From the NCBI GenBank assembly GCA_902582315.1, contig CACHRP010000003.1:84207-148206 (forward strand): a stretch of DNA of 64,000 nucleotides, read 5' to 3'. The stretch is from an uncultured Pelagibacteraceae bacterium (lineage in GTDB: Bacteria > Pseudomonadota > Alphaproteobacteria > Pelagibacterales > Pelagibacteraceae). A model generated the notes under the pieces. That model had not been told where the DNA came from. It made no database searches and was given only the letters and a program-made list of their open reading frames with translations. A program made the position numbers and the translations under genes. Below, piece after piece: positions 46,393 to 54,811 of the stretch (positions within the stretch are counted from its first letter, which is position 1; each line of letters begins with the position of its first letter).

Positions 46393-47052
46393 TTAATTTC
46401 TTTTATAATTTTTTGTTTTATCTAAGATTTTTTTCATTTCTTCATCTGAAAGAATCTTAGGATTACCTAACTTTATTGTATTTATATATTGATGACAAAT
46501 ATTTTCGATCTCTTCTGCAAGCTCAAACGCTTCACTGAGGGATTTGCCAAATGCAACCTGACCATGATTAGACATAAGACATGCTTTTCTTCCATCTAGG
46601 GCCTTAATAATGTTTTGAGATAATTCTTTGGTTCCAAAGGTTGCATATTCTGCACACTTTATGTTATTTCCGCCAGCTAAAGCGACCATGTAATGAAATG
46701 CAGGAATATTCTTGCCATGAGCTGAAACAGCTGCAGCATTAGCCGAATGAGCATGGACTATCGCATGAGCATCCCTTTTTTTTATGTAAATATCTTGATG
46801 AAAACGCCATTCAGAAGATGGATTAATAACCTTATCTGAAATTTTTTTTATATTATTATTTTCGTTTAATTCTAAAAAAACAATACTATCTGCAGTTAGA
46901 TCATCGTATTTTACTCCGGAAGGTGTAATGAAGAAACCTTCAACTCCATCATTGAATCCTCTCATTGAAATATTACCAGACCTCAAAGGCGAAAGGTTTT
47001 CAGTATTAAGTTTTTTTGCATACTCAATTACTTCTTTCTTTATTTCTAACAT
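46393..47052 (-). CDS. Class II aldolase, FucA/Ald2-like
   Basis: The 219-residue zinc aldolase closely follows the L-fuculose-phosphate aldolase pattern: GNISMR, FFITPSGVKYDDL, PSSEWRFH with Glu81, VHAHSANA with His100 and His102, IPAFHYMVALAGGNNIKCAEYATFGTKELS and SNHGQVA with His163. This is FucA-like rather than like the MtnB dehydratase. Sitting downstream of mtnP and mtnA, it most likely cleaves 5-methylthioribulose 1-phosphate to DHAP and 2-methylthioacetaldehyde, as Ald2 does in the known DHAP shunt. It starts on the same base where the small membrane ORF ends. Confidence 0.88.
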   Translation of the reverse strand: MLEIKKEVIEYAKKLNTENLSPLRSGNISMRGFNDGVEGFFITPSGVKYDDLTADSIVFLELNENNNIKKISDKVINPSSEWRFHQDIYIKKRDAHAIVHAHSANAAAVSAHGKNIPAFHYMVALAGGNNIKCAEYATFGTKELSQNIIKALDGRKACLMSNHGQVAFGKSLSEAFELAEEIENICHQYINTIKLGNPKILSDEEMKKILDKTKNYKRN

Positions 47053-47255
47053 TATTTTTTAAGTTTTTTATTAATCTCTCTTTCACAAAAAGATTTGATA
47101 TCATCAATATTTTTACTCTTATCTAATTTTTTTTGGGCAATAATGCATGCTTTCATAGATTTATCTAAACTATGAGATCCATACTCGATTCTTGATATAT
47201 AAAGCATAATAAACGCTATAATCAAAAAAAGTATAAAATATAAATTTTTTTTCAT
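47052..47255 (-). CDS. Small membrane protein of unknown function in the MTA-salvage operon
   Basis: The 67-residue product has one hydrophobic helix (residues 4-20, LYFILFLIIAFIMLYIS) and then a charged segment with two cysteines (ACIIAQKK and SFCEREINKK). It overlaps mtnA by four bases and the aldolase gene by one, so it is firmly built into the operon. I know no family. It could be a membrane-anchored periplasmic peptide with one disulfide. Confidence 0.68.
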   Translation of the reverse strand: MKKNLYFILFLIIAFIMLYISRIEYGSHSLDKSMKACIIAQKKLDKSKNIDDIKSFCEREINKKLKK

Positions 47256-48322
47256 TTGAATAAATTTTTAATTCCCTCAATTGATGCATCGCAAACCCCT
47301 TTTTCAGTAATCAAACCTGTTATATATTTAGCTGGAGTTACATCAAAAGCTAAGTTCATTGCTTTACTTTTTTTTGGATAAATTTGTACTTTTTTAACAT
47401 TCCCTTTATCGTCTAATCCTTCAATGTATGATAGTTCCTCAGAATTTCTCTCCTCTATAGGAATATCTTTATGATCTTTGATATTCCAGTCAATTGTAGA
47501 ACTAGGTAGTGCTACATAAAAAGGAATATTATTATCTTTTGCTGCCAAAGCTTTAAGATAAGTACCAATTTTATTACAAACATCTCCATTTGCTAAAGTT
47601 CTGTCTGTTCCAACAATACACATATCAACTTTTCCCCTTTGCATTAATAATCCTCCAGTATTATCTGCAATTACTGTATTTGGGACATACTCTTCATTAA
47701 GTTCAAATGATGTAAGATTTGCTCCTTGGTTTCTTGGTCTTGTCTCATCTACCCATACATGCAAGGGAATTCCTTTCTTGTGTGCGTGATATATAGGAGA
47801 GGTTGCAGTTCCCCAATTTATTGTTGCAAGCCACCCTGCATTACAATGTGTTAAAATATTAATAGTATCTTTTTTTTTATTATGGATCTCCTCAATTATT
47901 TTTAAACCATGTAATCCGATCTTTTCGCAAAATTTTTCATCCTCCTCAGCAATTTCTTTAGCTTCATTTAAAGCGATTTCAAAAATTTTATTTATATTCA
48001 CTCCTGAAATTTTTTTCATCATTCTGTCGACAGCCCATTTTAAATTTATTGCTGTAGGTCTTGATTTAATTAAGTCATTTGCTGAGTTTTTTAAAAAAGA
48101 TTGATCTTTATTTTCTAAAATAGATAACACAAGCCCATAAGCAGCTGTGGCTCCTATCAATGGTGCGCCTCTCACCTCCATTACTTTAATTGCATTAACT
48201 GCATCTTTTATAGTTTTAATATCCTTAATTACAAATCTATGAGGTAGTTTTGTTTGATCAATTATTTTGACAATATTATTTTCAAACCAAATTGTACGAT
48301 ATTCCTTTTGCTCAATTTTCAT
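47252..48322 (-). CDS. mtnA: S-methyl-5-thioribose-1-phosphate isomerase
   Basis: MtnA converts methylthioribose 1-phosphate to methylthioribulose 1-phosphate. The 356-residue protein has MEVRGAPLIGATAAYG (50-63), the catalytic Cys160 in ILTHCNAGWLAT and the catalytic Asp240 in IVGTDRTLANGDVCNKIGTY. These separate it from eIF2B-like relatives. It follows the GFA gene by one base and precedes the aldolase, placing two sequential steps together. Confidence 0.95.
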   Translation of the reverse strand: MKIEQKEYRTIWFENNIVKIIDQTKLPHRFVIKDIKTIKDAVNAIKVMEVRGAPLIGATAAYGLVLSILENKDQSFLKNSANDLIKSRPTAINLKWAVDRMMKKISGVNINKIFEIALNEAKEIAEEDEKFCEKIGLHGLKIIEEIHNKKKDTINILTHCNAGWLATINWGTATSPIYHAHKKGIPLHVWVDETRPRNQGANLTSFELNEEYVPNTVIADNTGGLLMQRGKVDMCIVGTDRTLANGDVCNKIGTYLKALAAKDNNIPFYVALPSSTIDWNIKDHKDIPIEERNSEELSYIEGLDDKGNVKKVQIYPKKSKAMNLAFDVTPAKYITGLITEKGVCDASIEGIKNLFK

Positions 48323-48323
48323 T

Positions 48324-48773
48324 TTATATTCTATCTAAACTTTTTTTTGGCCAAGTTTTATCTCTGTCATAATATTTATCATAACAAATTTTTTTATTAC
48401 TTATTTCTATCCATGGATCCTTATCTTTCACAAAAATATGAGCTTGTGGGGTAATTGAATTTTCTAGAGTTTGAGTTCTGATTGCAATTCTGCCTTGTGA
48501 AATGTTATATTTGCAATAAACGTAAACACCACAAATAATACAAAAATAAGCATTCACTCCTTTCCCACTACCTGTAGGAAGTTCTATAGATGCAACATCA
48601 CCCTTGACTTCTAAGTCTTTTTCTAAAATCATAGTGTGAATAACAAAAGATGATCCGGTAGAAATTTTACAATCCTTGCAATGACATGCCTGTGTAAATA
48701 ATGGCTCATCTTTTATGATATATTTTACATTTCCACAACCACATCTACCCTTAAGTTCTTTTTTTTTTGTCAC
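48324..48773 (-). CDS. GFA (glutathione-dependent formaldehyde-activating enzyme/CENP-V) family protein
   Basis: The 149-residue zinc protein shows the GFA cysteine set: GRCGCGNVKY, QACHCKDCKISTGSSF and YFCIICGVYVY. Members bind glutathione-aldehyde adducts in the founding enzyme, but most are uncharacterised. It overlaps mtnP by four bases and is one base from mtnA, so it is embedded in the MTA-salvage run. A role with the reactive aldehyde released by the aldolase is my inference, not established. Confidence 0.88.
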   Translation of the reverse strand: MTKKKELKGRCGCGNVKYIIKDEPLFTQACHCKDCKISTGSSFVIHTMILEKDLEVKGDVASIELPTGSGKGVNAYFCIICGVYVYCKYNISQGRIAIRTQTLENSITPQAHIFVKDKDPWIEISNKKICYDKYYDRDKTWPKKSLDRI

Positions 48774-49639
48774 TTTCCCAAAACTCTCCCAGCAATATTT
48801 TTTAGTTTTTTTATAGTTTCTTTTGTTCTTTTTTCTGGAGCAGTAATTATTGCTACATCTAAACAGTTATTAGTTGGGTCATTTGGATCAATATACTCTT
48901 CATAATTGTCTATTAAATTTTTAATCATTTCTTTCGCTTTAGCTGCATTATCTAAAAGAACTTTTATAACTTTTTGAACATCTACATTTTCATGATCCGG
49001 ATGCCAACAGTCATAGTCGGTTACCATTGATACTGATGCATATCTAATTTCAGCCTCTCTAGCTAATTTTGCTTCAGGCATATTCGTCATTCCAATGACA
49101 TCAGCTTTCCAGTCTCTATATAGATTAGATTCTGCAAGTGTTGAAAATTGTGGGCCCTCCATAACAACATATGTACCCCCTCTTTGATAATCTATATTAG
49201 ATTTTTTAATTGACTCTTCGCAAGCATTCATCAGACCATTAGATGTGGGGTGAGCCATTGAAACATGTGCAACTATTTCATCATCAAAGAAAGTTTTATT
49301 TCTTGCAAAAGTACGATCAATAAATTGGTCTACGATGACAAACTTTCCTGGTGGTAAATTTTCCTTCAAAGATCCAACAGCAGATATCGAGACAATATCG
49401 GATACTCCTAATTGTTTTAAAGCATCAATATTTGCCCTAAAATTTATTTTAGAAGGTGAAATAAAATGTCCTTTACCGTGCCTTGGTAAGAAATAAACTT
49501 CTTTTTCATTATATCTCGTTTTTAATATTTTATCTGATGGATTTCCCCATGCTGTTTTGATTTCTAAAAACTCACGATCTGCAAATTCTTCTACATCATA
49601 CAAGCCACTTCCACCTATTATTGCTAATTTATTTGTCAT
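48770..49639 (-). CDS. mtnP: S-methyl-5'-thioadenosine phosphorylase
   Basis: MtnP splits methylthioadenosine with phosphate into adenine and methylthioribose 1-phosphate. The 289-residue protein has the phosphate loop AIIGGSGLYD, RHGKGHFISPSKINFRANI, VMEGPQFSTLAESNLYR and the purine-site region GMTNMPEAKLAREAEIRYASVSMVTDYDCW. It is the first gene of the leftward operon, and the divergent apt gene, 40 bp away, would recycle the adenine it releases. Confidence 0.95.
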   Translation of the reverse strand: MTNKLAIIGGSGLYDVEEFADREFLEIKTAWGNPSDKILKTRYNEKEVYFLPRHGKGHFISPSKINFRANIDALKQLGVSDIVSISAVGSLKENLPPGKFVIVDQFIDRTFARNKTFFDDEIVAHVSMAHPTSNGLMNACEESIKKSNIDYQRGGTYVVMEGPQFSTLAESNLYRDWKADVIGMTNMPEAKLAREAEIRYASVSMVTDYDCWHPDHENVDVQKVIKVLLDNAAKAKEMIKNLIDNYEEYIDPNDPTNNCLDVAIITAPEKRTKETIKKLKNIAGRVLGK

Positions 49640-49679
49640 ATTATTTAAAATGATTTAATTATTTATATCGTAAAAATTT

Positions 49680-50207
49680 ATGGATTTAAAAGATTATATT
49701 AGATCAATACCTGATTATCCAAAAAAGGGAATTTTATTTAGAGACATAACAACTCTAATTAAAAATGAAAAAGCATTTGCATATTGTATAGAGCTAATTG
49801 AAGAAAAATCTCAAAAGTTTACTTTTAATAAAATTGCAGCAATAGAATCTAGGGGCTTTGTTTTTGCATCAGCAGTTTCATATTTAGTAAAAAAACCATT
49901 TATAATGTTAAGAAAAAAAAATAAGCTTCCCGCTGAGACTCACTCTGTAGATTTTAAATTAGAGTATGGGGATGCAACCATTGAAGTACACAAAGATTCT
50001 ATGAAAAAAAATGATAAAGTTCTTATAATTGACGATCTTATAGCTACTGGAGGTACTGCTGAAGCTGCAGCTAAACTAGTAGATTTATCTGAGGCTTCTG
50101 TCGCAGGTTTTATTTTTGTTATAAATTTATATGATTTAGGTGGTTGCAACAATTTAATAAAACAAGGTCATTTAGTTGAAAATTTAATAGAATTTCCTGG
50201 TCACTAA
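49680..50207 (+). CDS. apt: Adenine phosphoribosyltransferase
   Basis: Apt makes AMP from adenine and PRPP. The 175-residue protein begins DLKDYIRSIPDYPKKGILFRDITTL, has ESRGFVFASAVSY and the PRPP loop VLIIDDLIATGGTAEAAAKL (near residue 116). It is divergent from mtnP across 40 bp, which must hold both promoters, and it completes adenine salvage from methylthioadenosine. The next glycan gene starts three bases after its stop. Confidence 0.96.
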   Translation: MDLKDYIRSIPDYPKKGILFRDITTLIKNEKAFAYCIELIEEKSQKFTFNKIAAIESRGFVFASAVSYLVKKPFIMLRKKNKLPAETHSVDFKLEYGDATIEVHKDSMKKNDKVLIIDDLIATGGTAEAAAKLVDLSEASVAGFIFVINLYDLGGCNNLIKQGHLVENLIEFPGH

Positions 50208-50210
50208 AAA

Positions 50211-51104
50211 ATGTTTAAAAAACTATATTATAAAATTTTCAAAAGCGACCAAAAAAATGTTCTCAAACTCCAAAATAAAATAAATTTTTTCAAAGAAAAA
50301 TATGAAGACAAAATAATTGAAATAAATAATATTATAAAAAATAAGACCCAATTAAACTTTTTTCATTCAGGACCACTTGGAGATTTAATTTATTCTCTCC
50401 CGCTAATAAAAAAACTTTCGGAAAGTCATAAATGTAATCTATACGTTAATTTAAATAAAAAATTTACTTATGACTACTATAAACATACTGGAAATGGTTA
50501 TTATATTGATGAAAGGACATTTAAATTTTTATTTCCTCTTCTTAAAACACAAAAATCGTTAAATATTATTAAAAAATACGAAGATGAGAAAATTGATATT
50601 AATTTAGATTTATTTAGAGAAATTCCTATTTCATTTACCTTTAACTCACCAAGATGGTTTTTTGCGATTACAGGAGAACATTTTGATCTAAATAATCCAA
50701 GTTTATTTGTGGATGATCATGCAGAAATTAAAAATAAAATTGTAATACTAAGATCATTTAGATTCAGAAATATTTATATTAACTACGATTTTTTAAAAAA
50801 TTATAATGATTTGCTATATGTGGGCGTTGAGGAGGAATATCAAGATTTAAAAAAAAATATTCCAAATTTAGAAATGTACAACTGCAAAGATTTACTAGAA
50901 ATGGCACAAATCATTAAATCTTCAAAATTTTTCTTAGGCAACATGTCTGTTGGTTATGCATTATCTGAAACTTTAAAAGTTCCAAGACTTCTTGAGGCCT
51001 CTCCTGAGACTCCGTTTGTGCAACCTGTCGGAAATAATGGTTTTGATTTTTTTTTCCAACCGCATTTTGAAAAATTATTTAAATATTTAAATGACAATTT
51101 TTAA
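50211..51104 (+). CDS. Glycosyltransferase-like protein (GT-B, GT9-related)
   Basis: The 297-residue protein has a helical N-terminus, then LNFFHSGPLGDLIYSLPLIKKL, reminiscent of the GT9 donor-domain start, and near the end KSSKFFLGNMSVGYALSETLKVPRLLEASP, matching the GT9 'SNDTGPAHLA' region without the usual residues. I place it as a divergent GT9-like enzyme of the surface-glycan cluster. It overlaps the following SDR gene by 14 bases. Its catalytic competence is uncertain. Confidence 0.65.
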   Translation: MFKKLYYKIFKSDQKNVLKLQNKINFFKEKYEDKIIEINNIIKNKTQLNFFHSGPLGDLIYSLPLIKKLSESHKCNLYVNLNKKFTYDYYKHTGNGYYIDERTFKFLFPLLKTQKSLNIIKKYEDEKIDINLDLFREIPISFTFNSPRWFFAITGEHFDLNNPSLFVDDHAEIKNKIVILRSFRFRNIYINYDFLKNYNDLLYVGVEEEYQDLKKNIPNLEMYNCKDLLEMAQIIKSSKFFLGNMSVGYALSETLKVPRLLEASPETPFVQPVGNNGFDFFFQPHFEKLFKYLNDNF

Positions 51105-52050
51105 AAATAAGCAAATTGCTTTAATTGTGGGTGGAAGTGGGCAATTTGGTTTTTCACTTAGTAACTTTCTTCTTAAGGAAAATTATGAGGTAAACATCAC
51201 TACAAGAAATAAAGAGAAACACAAAAAAAATTGGACAAAAAAAAATATTTTAGCTCATAATTTAAATATTTATAATCTAAAAAGTATTGATAGATTTATT
51301 AAAAAAATGAAACCAAATTATATTTTTTATTTTGCAGGTCAAAGTTCTCCAGCAAAGTCATTTTATAAAAAAAAAGAAACATATTTAAGCAATGTTGTAG
51401 GTTGTAAAAACTTTTTATCAATATTAAAAAAATATAAAAGCAACTGTAAGTTTGTTAATGCTGCCTCATGTGAAATGTATGGTAAAATGAAAGGGAGAAT
51501 TAAAATTAATTCTCCAAAAAAACCTGTGAGTCCATATGGCTTTTCAAAAGTCAAATCTTTTAATATTACAAAAGAGTATAGAGAGAAATATAAATTAAAA
51601 ACTTATAATGCAATAATTTTTAACTCTGAATCTTTTTTAAGACCAAAACATTATTTAATACCAAAAATATGTATTGCAGCATTAAAAGCAAAAAAATATA
51701 AAACTAAGACAAAATTTGGTGATTTAAATATATCGAGAGAGTGGAATTGGTGTGATGAACAATCAAAATATTTGATTGAATTTATAAAAAATAAACCACA
51801 AGATTTTATTTTATCTAATGGAAAGTCTTTTAGCGCAATACAAATGATAAAGTATGCGTTTGATTACTTAAAACTCGATTACAGAAAATTTGTGTCATCA
51901 AATAGTAAATTTTTTAGAGAAAAAGATGTTAGAAAAAAAATTTCTGATTATAAAAAATGCTTAAAAAGAAATAATATTAAAAGAGTAGATAAAATTTATG
52001 GAAAATTTTTAATAAAAAAAATTATCAAATATTACTCTAAGAAAATATAG
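51091..52050 (+). CDS. NAD-dependent epimerase/dehydratase, GDP-mannose 4,6-dehydratase-like
   Basis: The 319-residue extended SDR has ALIVGGSGQFGFSLSNFLL (nucleotide loop), FYFAGQSSPAKSF, VNAASCEMYGK, the YxxxK in SPYGFSKVKSF and LNISREWNWCDEQSKYL, close to the GMD 'NLDARRDWG' region. It probably modifies a nucleotide sugar for the surface glycan. Lys is very abundant, in keeping with the extreme AT content of this region. Confidence 0.82.
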   Translation: MTIFKNKQIALIVGGSGQFGFSLSNFLLKENYEVNITTRNKEKHKKNWTKKNILAHNLNIYNLKSIDRFIKKMKPNYIFYFAGQSSPAKSFYKKKETYLSNVVGCKNFLSILKKYKSNCKFVNAASCEMYGKMKGRIKINSPKKPVSPYGFSKVKSFNITKEYREKYKLKTYNAIIFNSESFLRPKHYLIPKICIAALKAKKYKTKTKFGDLNISREWNWCDEQSKYLIEFIKNKPQDFILSNGKSFSAIQMIKYAFDYLKLDYRKFVSSNSKFFREKDVRKKISDYKKCLKRNNIKRVDKIYGKFLIKKIIKYYSKKI

Positions 52051-52896
52051 ATGAAGTTAAATTATATAAATGAGAAGTATAATTTCCTGGCCCCAATAAT
52101 AAAAAATAAATTGATAAGACTTGGAAATAAAATGGACGGTGGTTATGTTGTTGATAATGAAATAATTTCTAAATTAGATACATTTATATCTTTTGGTTTG
52201 GGTAATGGTTCTAACACAGATAATATACCCTGGTCTTTTGAGAACGATTTAATAAAAACAAACTCAAATATCGATATAAATATTTACGATCATTCGGTAT
52301 CTTTAAATGATTATTTTTATATTATATTTAAATATTTTAGAAGACTCTTAACTTTTAGAGCAACATTTAAGGAATTTTATAAAAGGGTAAAATATCTTAA
52401 AAATTATGTAAATTTTTTAAGATTAAAAAATGTAAAATTTTTTAAAGAAAAAGTAGTTGGTAAATTAAGTAAAAAAAGTAAAGAAGCAGATATAAAAAAA
52501 ATTTTTACAAGATTAAGTGATAAAAATAGAGTAATAGGTCTTAAATCAGATATTGAGGGTTCAGAGTATGATATTATTGGAGATTTACTAGAATATAGCA
52601 AAACAATAAAAATTATGATTATTGAATTTCATTGGACAGATAAAAAAAATATTTTATTTGTAGATTTAGTTAAAAAAATAAAAAAAAAATATCATATAAT
52701 TCATATTCACGGAAACAATTATAGATCAGTTAACAGTGATGGATTGCCGATAGTTTTGGAAATAACTTTTTTAAATAAGGATGAATTTGATAAGGATGAT
52801 AAATTAAAATATAATTATAATTTTCCCATAAATAATCTTGATTATCCCTGTGATCCAACAAATAAAGATATAAGTATTTCTTTTAGGGAATTTTAA
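52051..52896 (+). CDS. FkbM-like methyltransferase
   Basis: The 281-residue protein has an N-terminal KLIRLGNKMDGGYVVDNEIISKLDTFISFGLG and a central GLKSDIEGSEYDIIGDLLEY, the latter being the FkbM 'D.EG.E' motif, then IKIMIIEFHW. A Lys-rich insertion lies between about residues 90 and 150. It begins directly after the SDR stop. Its stop overlaps the convergent GT2 stop in TTAA. Acceptor unknown, probably a glycan. Confidence 0.75.
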   Translation: MKLNYINEKYNFLAPIIKNKLIRLGNKMDGGYVVDNEIISKLDTFISFGLGNGSNTDNIPWSFENDLIKTNSNIDINIYDHSVSLNDYFYIIFKYFRRLLTFRATFKEFYKRVKYLKNYVNFLRLKNVKFFKEKVVGKLSKKSKEADIKKIFTRLSDKNRVIGLKSDIEGSEYDIIGDLLEYSKTIKIMIIEFHWTDKKNILFVDLVKKIKKKYHIIHIHGNNYRSVNSDGLPIVLEITFLNKDEFDKDDKLKYNYNFPINNLDYPCDPTNKDISISFREF

Positions 52897-53738
52897 ATCC
52901 TAAACCAAGATTTTTTTCCCATAATCGAATTAAAAATACCCTTTATTCTCATTTCATAAACTTTACGTTTATTTTTTTTCATAATTAATAAATAAATTAA
53001 ATATTTAATTACAGCACTTATAAAATTCAAAGATATATTTTTTAAAGCGATCAAATACCCATAATGTTTTTTATTGAAATAAAACTTAGACCACATCCAA
53101 TGCCAATTTCTTAATTGTTCAATTTTATCTGTTTTTCCGATGCCACCAGAGTGGTCAATTAATGCTTTTGTTATTACAAAAATTTTTTCACCTTTTTTCT
53201 TTGTTCTTAAACACAAGTCGTCATTTTCAAGGTATAAAAAGAAATTTTCATCAAAATAAATATTATCTTGATATTTTGATTTATTTATTAACATTGAAAA
53301 ACCGTCTATAGTATCAACTGATATAAAGTCATTATAATTAAAATTCTGTTTTTTTGGTTCAATTTTAAAATTTGGATAGTCTTTGTTACTATTTAGTGGG
53401 GTTGCTATTGCAAAGTCATCTATTTTTTTTAAATATTTTAATAAAACATCAATTGTGTCTTTTTTAAACCTAACATCTGGATTTAATACATAAGCATATT
53501 TTGTCTTACTTTTTTCAATACCTATATTGTTTGACCCACCCATACCAAGGTTTTCTGAAATAACAACCTCAATATTGTCATAATTATGCTCTAATGATTT
53601 TTTTAGTTTTAAATTTTGTGAATTTTCGACAATTATTTTTTTTGAATTTTTGGGAAGCGAGTTTAAACAATTTTTAATAACTTGTTCGCTTTGATGTGTA
53701 ACTATAACAAAAGTAATTTCATCAATGTTGATATTCAT
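52893..53738 (-). CDS. Glycosyltransferase family 2 protein
   Basis: The 281-residue GT-A enzyme has TFVIVTHQSEQVIKNCLNSLP at the start, ENLGMGGSNNIGIEKSKTKYAYVLNPDVRF carrying the NPD variant of the DxD motif, and ENFFLYLENDDLCLRTKKKG with the acidic acceptor-site motif. This is like rhamnosyltransferases. It is opposite to its neighbours and divergent from rfbB with 47 bp between, so it may have its own promoter. Confidence 0.9.
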   Translation of the reverse strand: MNINIDEITFVIVTHQSEQVIKNCLNSLPKNSKKIIVENSQNLKLKKSLEHNYDNIEVVISENLGMGGSNNIGIEKSKTKYAYVLNPDVRFKKDTIDVLLKYLKKIDDFAIATPLNSNKDYPNFKIEPKKQNFNYNDFISVDTIDGFSMLINKSKYQDNIYFDENFFLYLENDDLCLRTKKKGEKIFVITKALIDHSGGIGKTDKIEQLRNWHWMWSKFYFNKKHYGYLIALKNISLNFISAVIKYLIYLLIMKKNKRKVYEMRIKGIFNSIMGKKSWFRI

Positions 53739-53785
53739 GAATAATTAAAACTATACTTAAATAAGTAATTATTGTAAAAAAAAAT

Positions 53786-54811
53786 ATGAAGAAAGTTGTA
53801 GTTACTGGTGGTTTAGGCTTTATAGGTAGTAATTTAATTAAAATTCTTCTCAAAAAAAAATATTTTGTCATTAACATAGATAAGGTAACATATTCCTCAA
53901 ACTTTTATAATGTAAAAAACTTTTTAAAACATAAAAATTATAAATTTTTCAGATCAGATATAAATAATAAAAAAAAAATTTTAGAAATTCTCAAAAGATA
54001 TAAACCTAAGGCTATATTCAATCTTGCGGCAGAGACTCATGTTGACAGATCAATAGATGGTCCTGAAAGTTTTATAAAAAGCAATATTTTAGGTGTTTTT
54101 AATTTATTACAGGTTTTTAGGAAATATCATAAGAATAATAAAAATTCCTTATTAATACATATTTCAACAGATGAAGTTTATGGAGATGTCCTGTCCGGTA
54201 GATCAAAAGAAGAGGATGCATATAAGCCAAGTTCTCCGTATGCTGCTTCTAAAGCATCTTCTGACCATTTGGTTTATTCGTATATAAGAACATTCAAAAT
54301 TCCAGCAATAGTTACTAATTGTTCTAATAATTATGGACCAAGACAGCACCCAGAAAAACTAATTCCAAAATTAATTTATAATATTTTAAATAATAAAAAC
54401 CTACCAATTTATGGCAAAGGTACAAATTCAAGAGAATGGATATTTGTTGATGATCACTGTGAAGCTTTAATTAGAATATTGGAGAAAGGTAAAGCTGGAA
54501 ATTTTTACAATATTGGATCAAATTTAAACCTAAACAATATAAAAATTTGTAAAAGACTTATAAAAATTGGAAAAAATAAAATTAAAACAGGAAAAAATGT
54601 AAAAATTAAATTTGTAAAAGATAGACCAGGTCATGATCTAAGATATGCTCTTAATAGTAATAAATTAATATATAATATAAAGTGGAAACCAAAAACAAAT
54701 ATTGTAAACGGATTAAAAAAAACGTTTGATTGGTATTTAAAAAATCCTGGATATTTTTCAAATATTAAAAAAAAGGATATAACTAAAAGATTGGGAAATA
54801 AATTTAAATGA
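53786..54811 (+). CDS. rfbB: dTDP-glucose 4,6-dehydratase
   Basis: RfbB converts dTDP-glucose to dTDP-4-keto-6-deoxyglucose. The 341-residue SDR has VVTGGLGFIGSNLIKILL, AETHVDRSIDGPESFIKSN, HISTDEVYGDVLSG and the YxxxK in SPYAASKASSDHLV, all typical of RmlB. It overlaps rfbA by four bases. No rfbC or rfbD is in the window, so the final sugar is unknown and need not be rhamnose. Confidence 0.94.
   Translation: MKKVVVTGGLGFIGSNLIKILLKKKYFVINIDKVTYSSNFYNVKNFLKHKNYKFFRSDINNKKKILEILKRYKPKAIFNLAAETHVDRSIDGPESFIKSNILGVFNLLQVFRKYHKNNKNSLLIHISTDEVYGDVLSGRSKEEDAYKPSSPYAASKASSDHLVYSYIRTFKIPAIVTNCSNNYGPRQHPEKLIPKLIYNILNNKNLPIYGKGTNSREWIFVDDHCEALIRILEKGKAGNFYNIGSNLNLNNIKICKRLIKIGKNKIKTGKNVKIKFVKDRPGHDLRYALNSNKLIYNIKWKPKTNIVNGLKKTFDWYLKNPGYFSNIKKKDITKRLGNKFK

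Noticed and set aside
46393-47052. Calling the class II aldolase mtnB
   Set aside because: Sequence blocks follow L-fuculose-phosphate aldolase more closely than the MtnB dehydratase.
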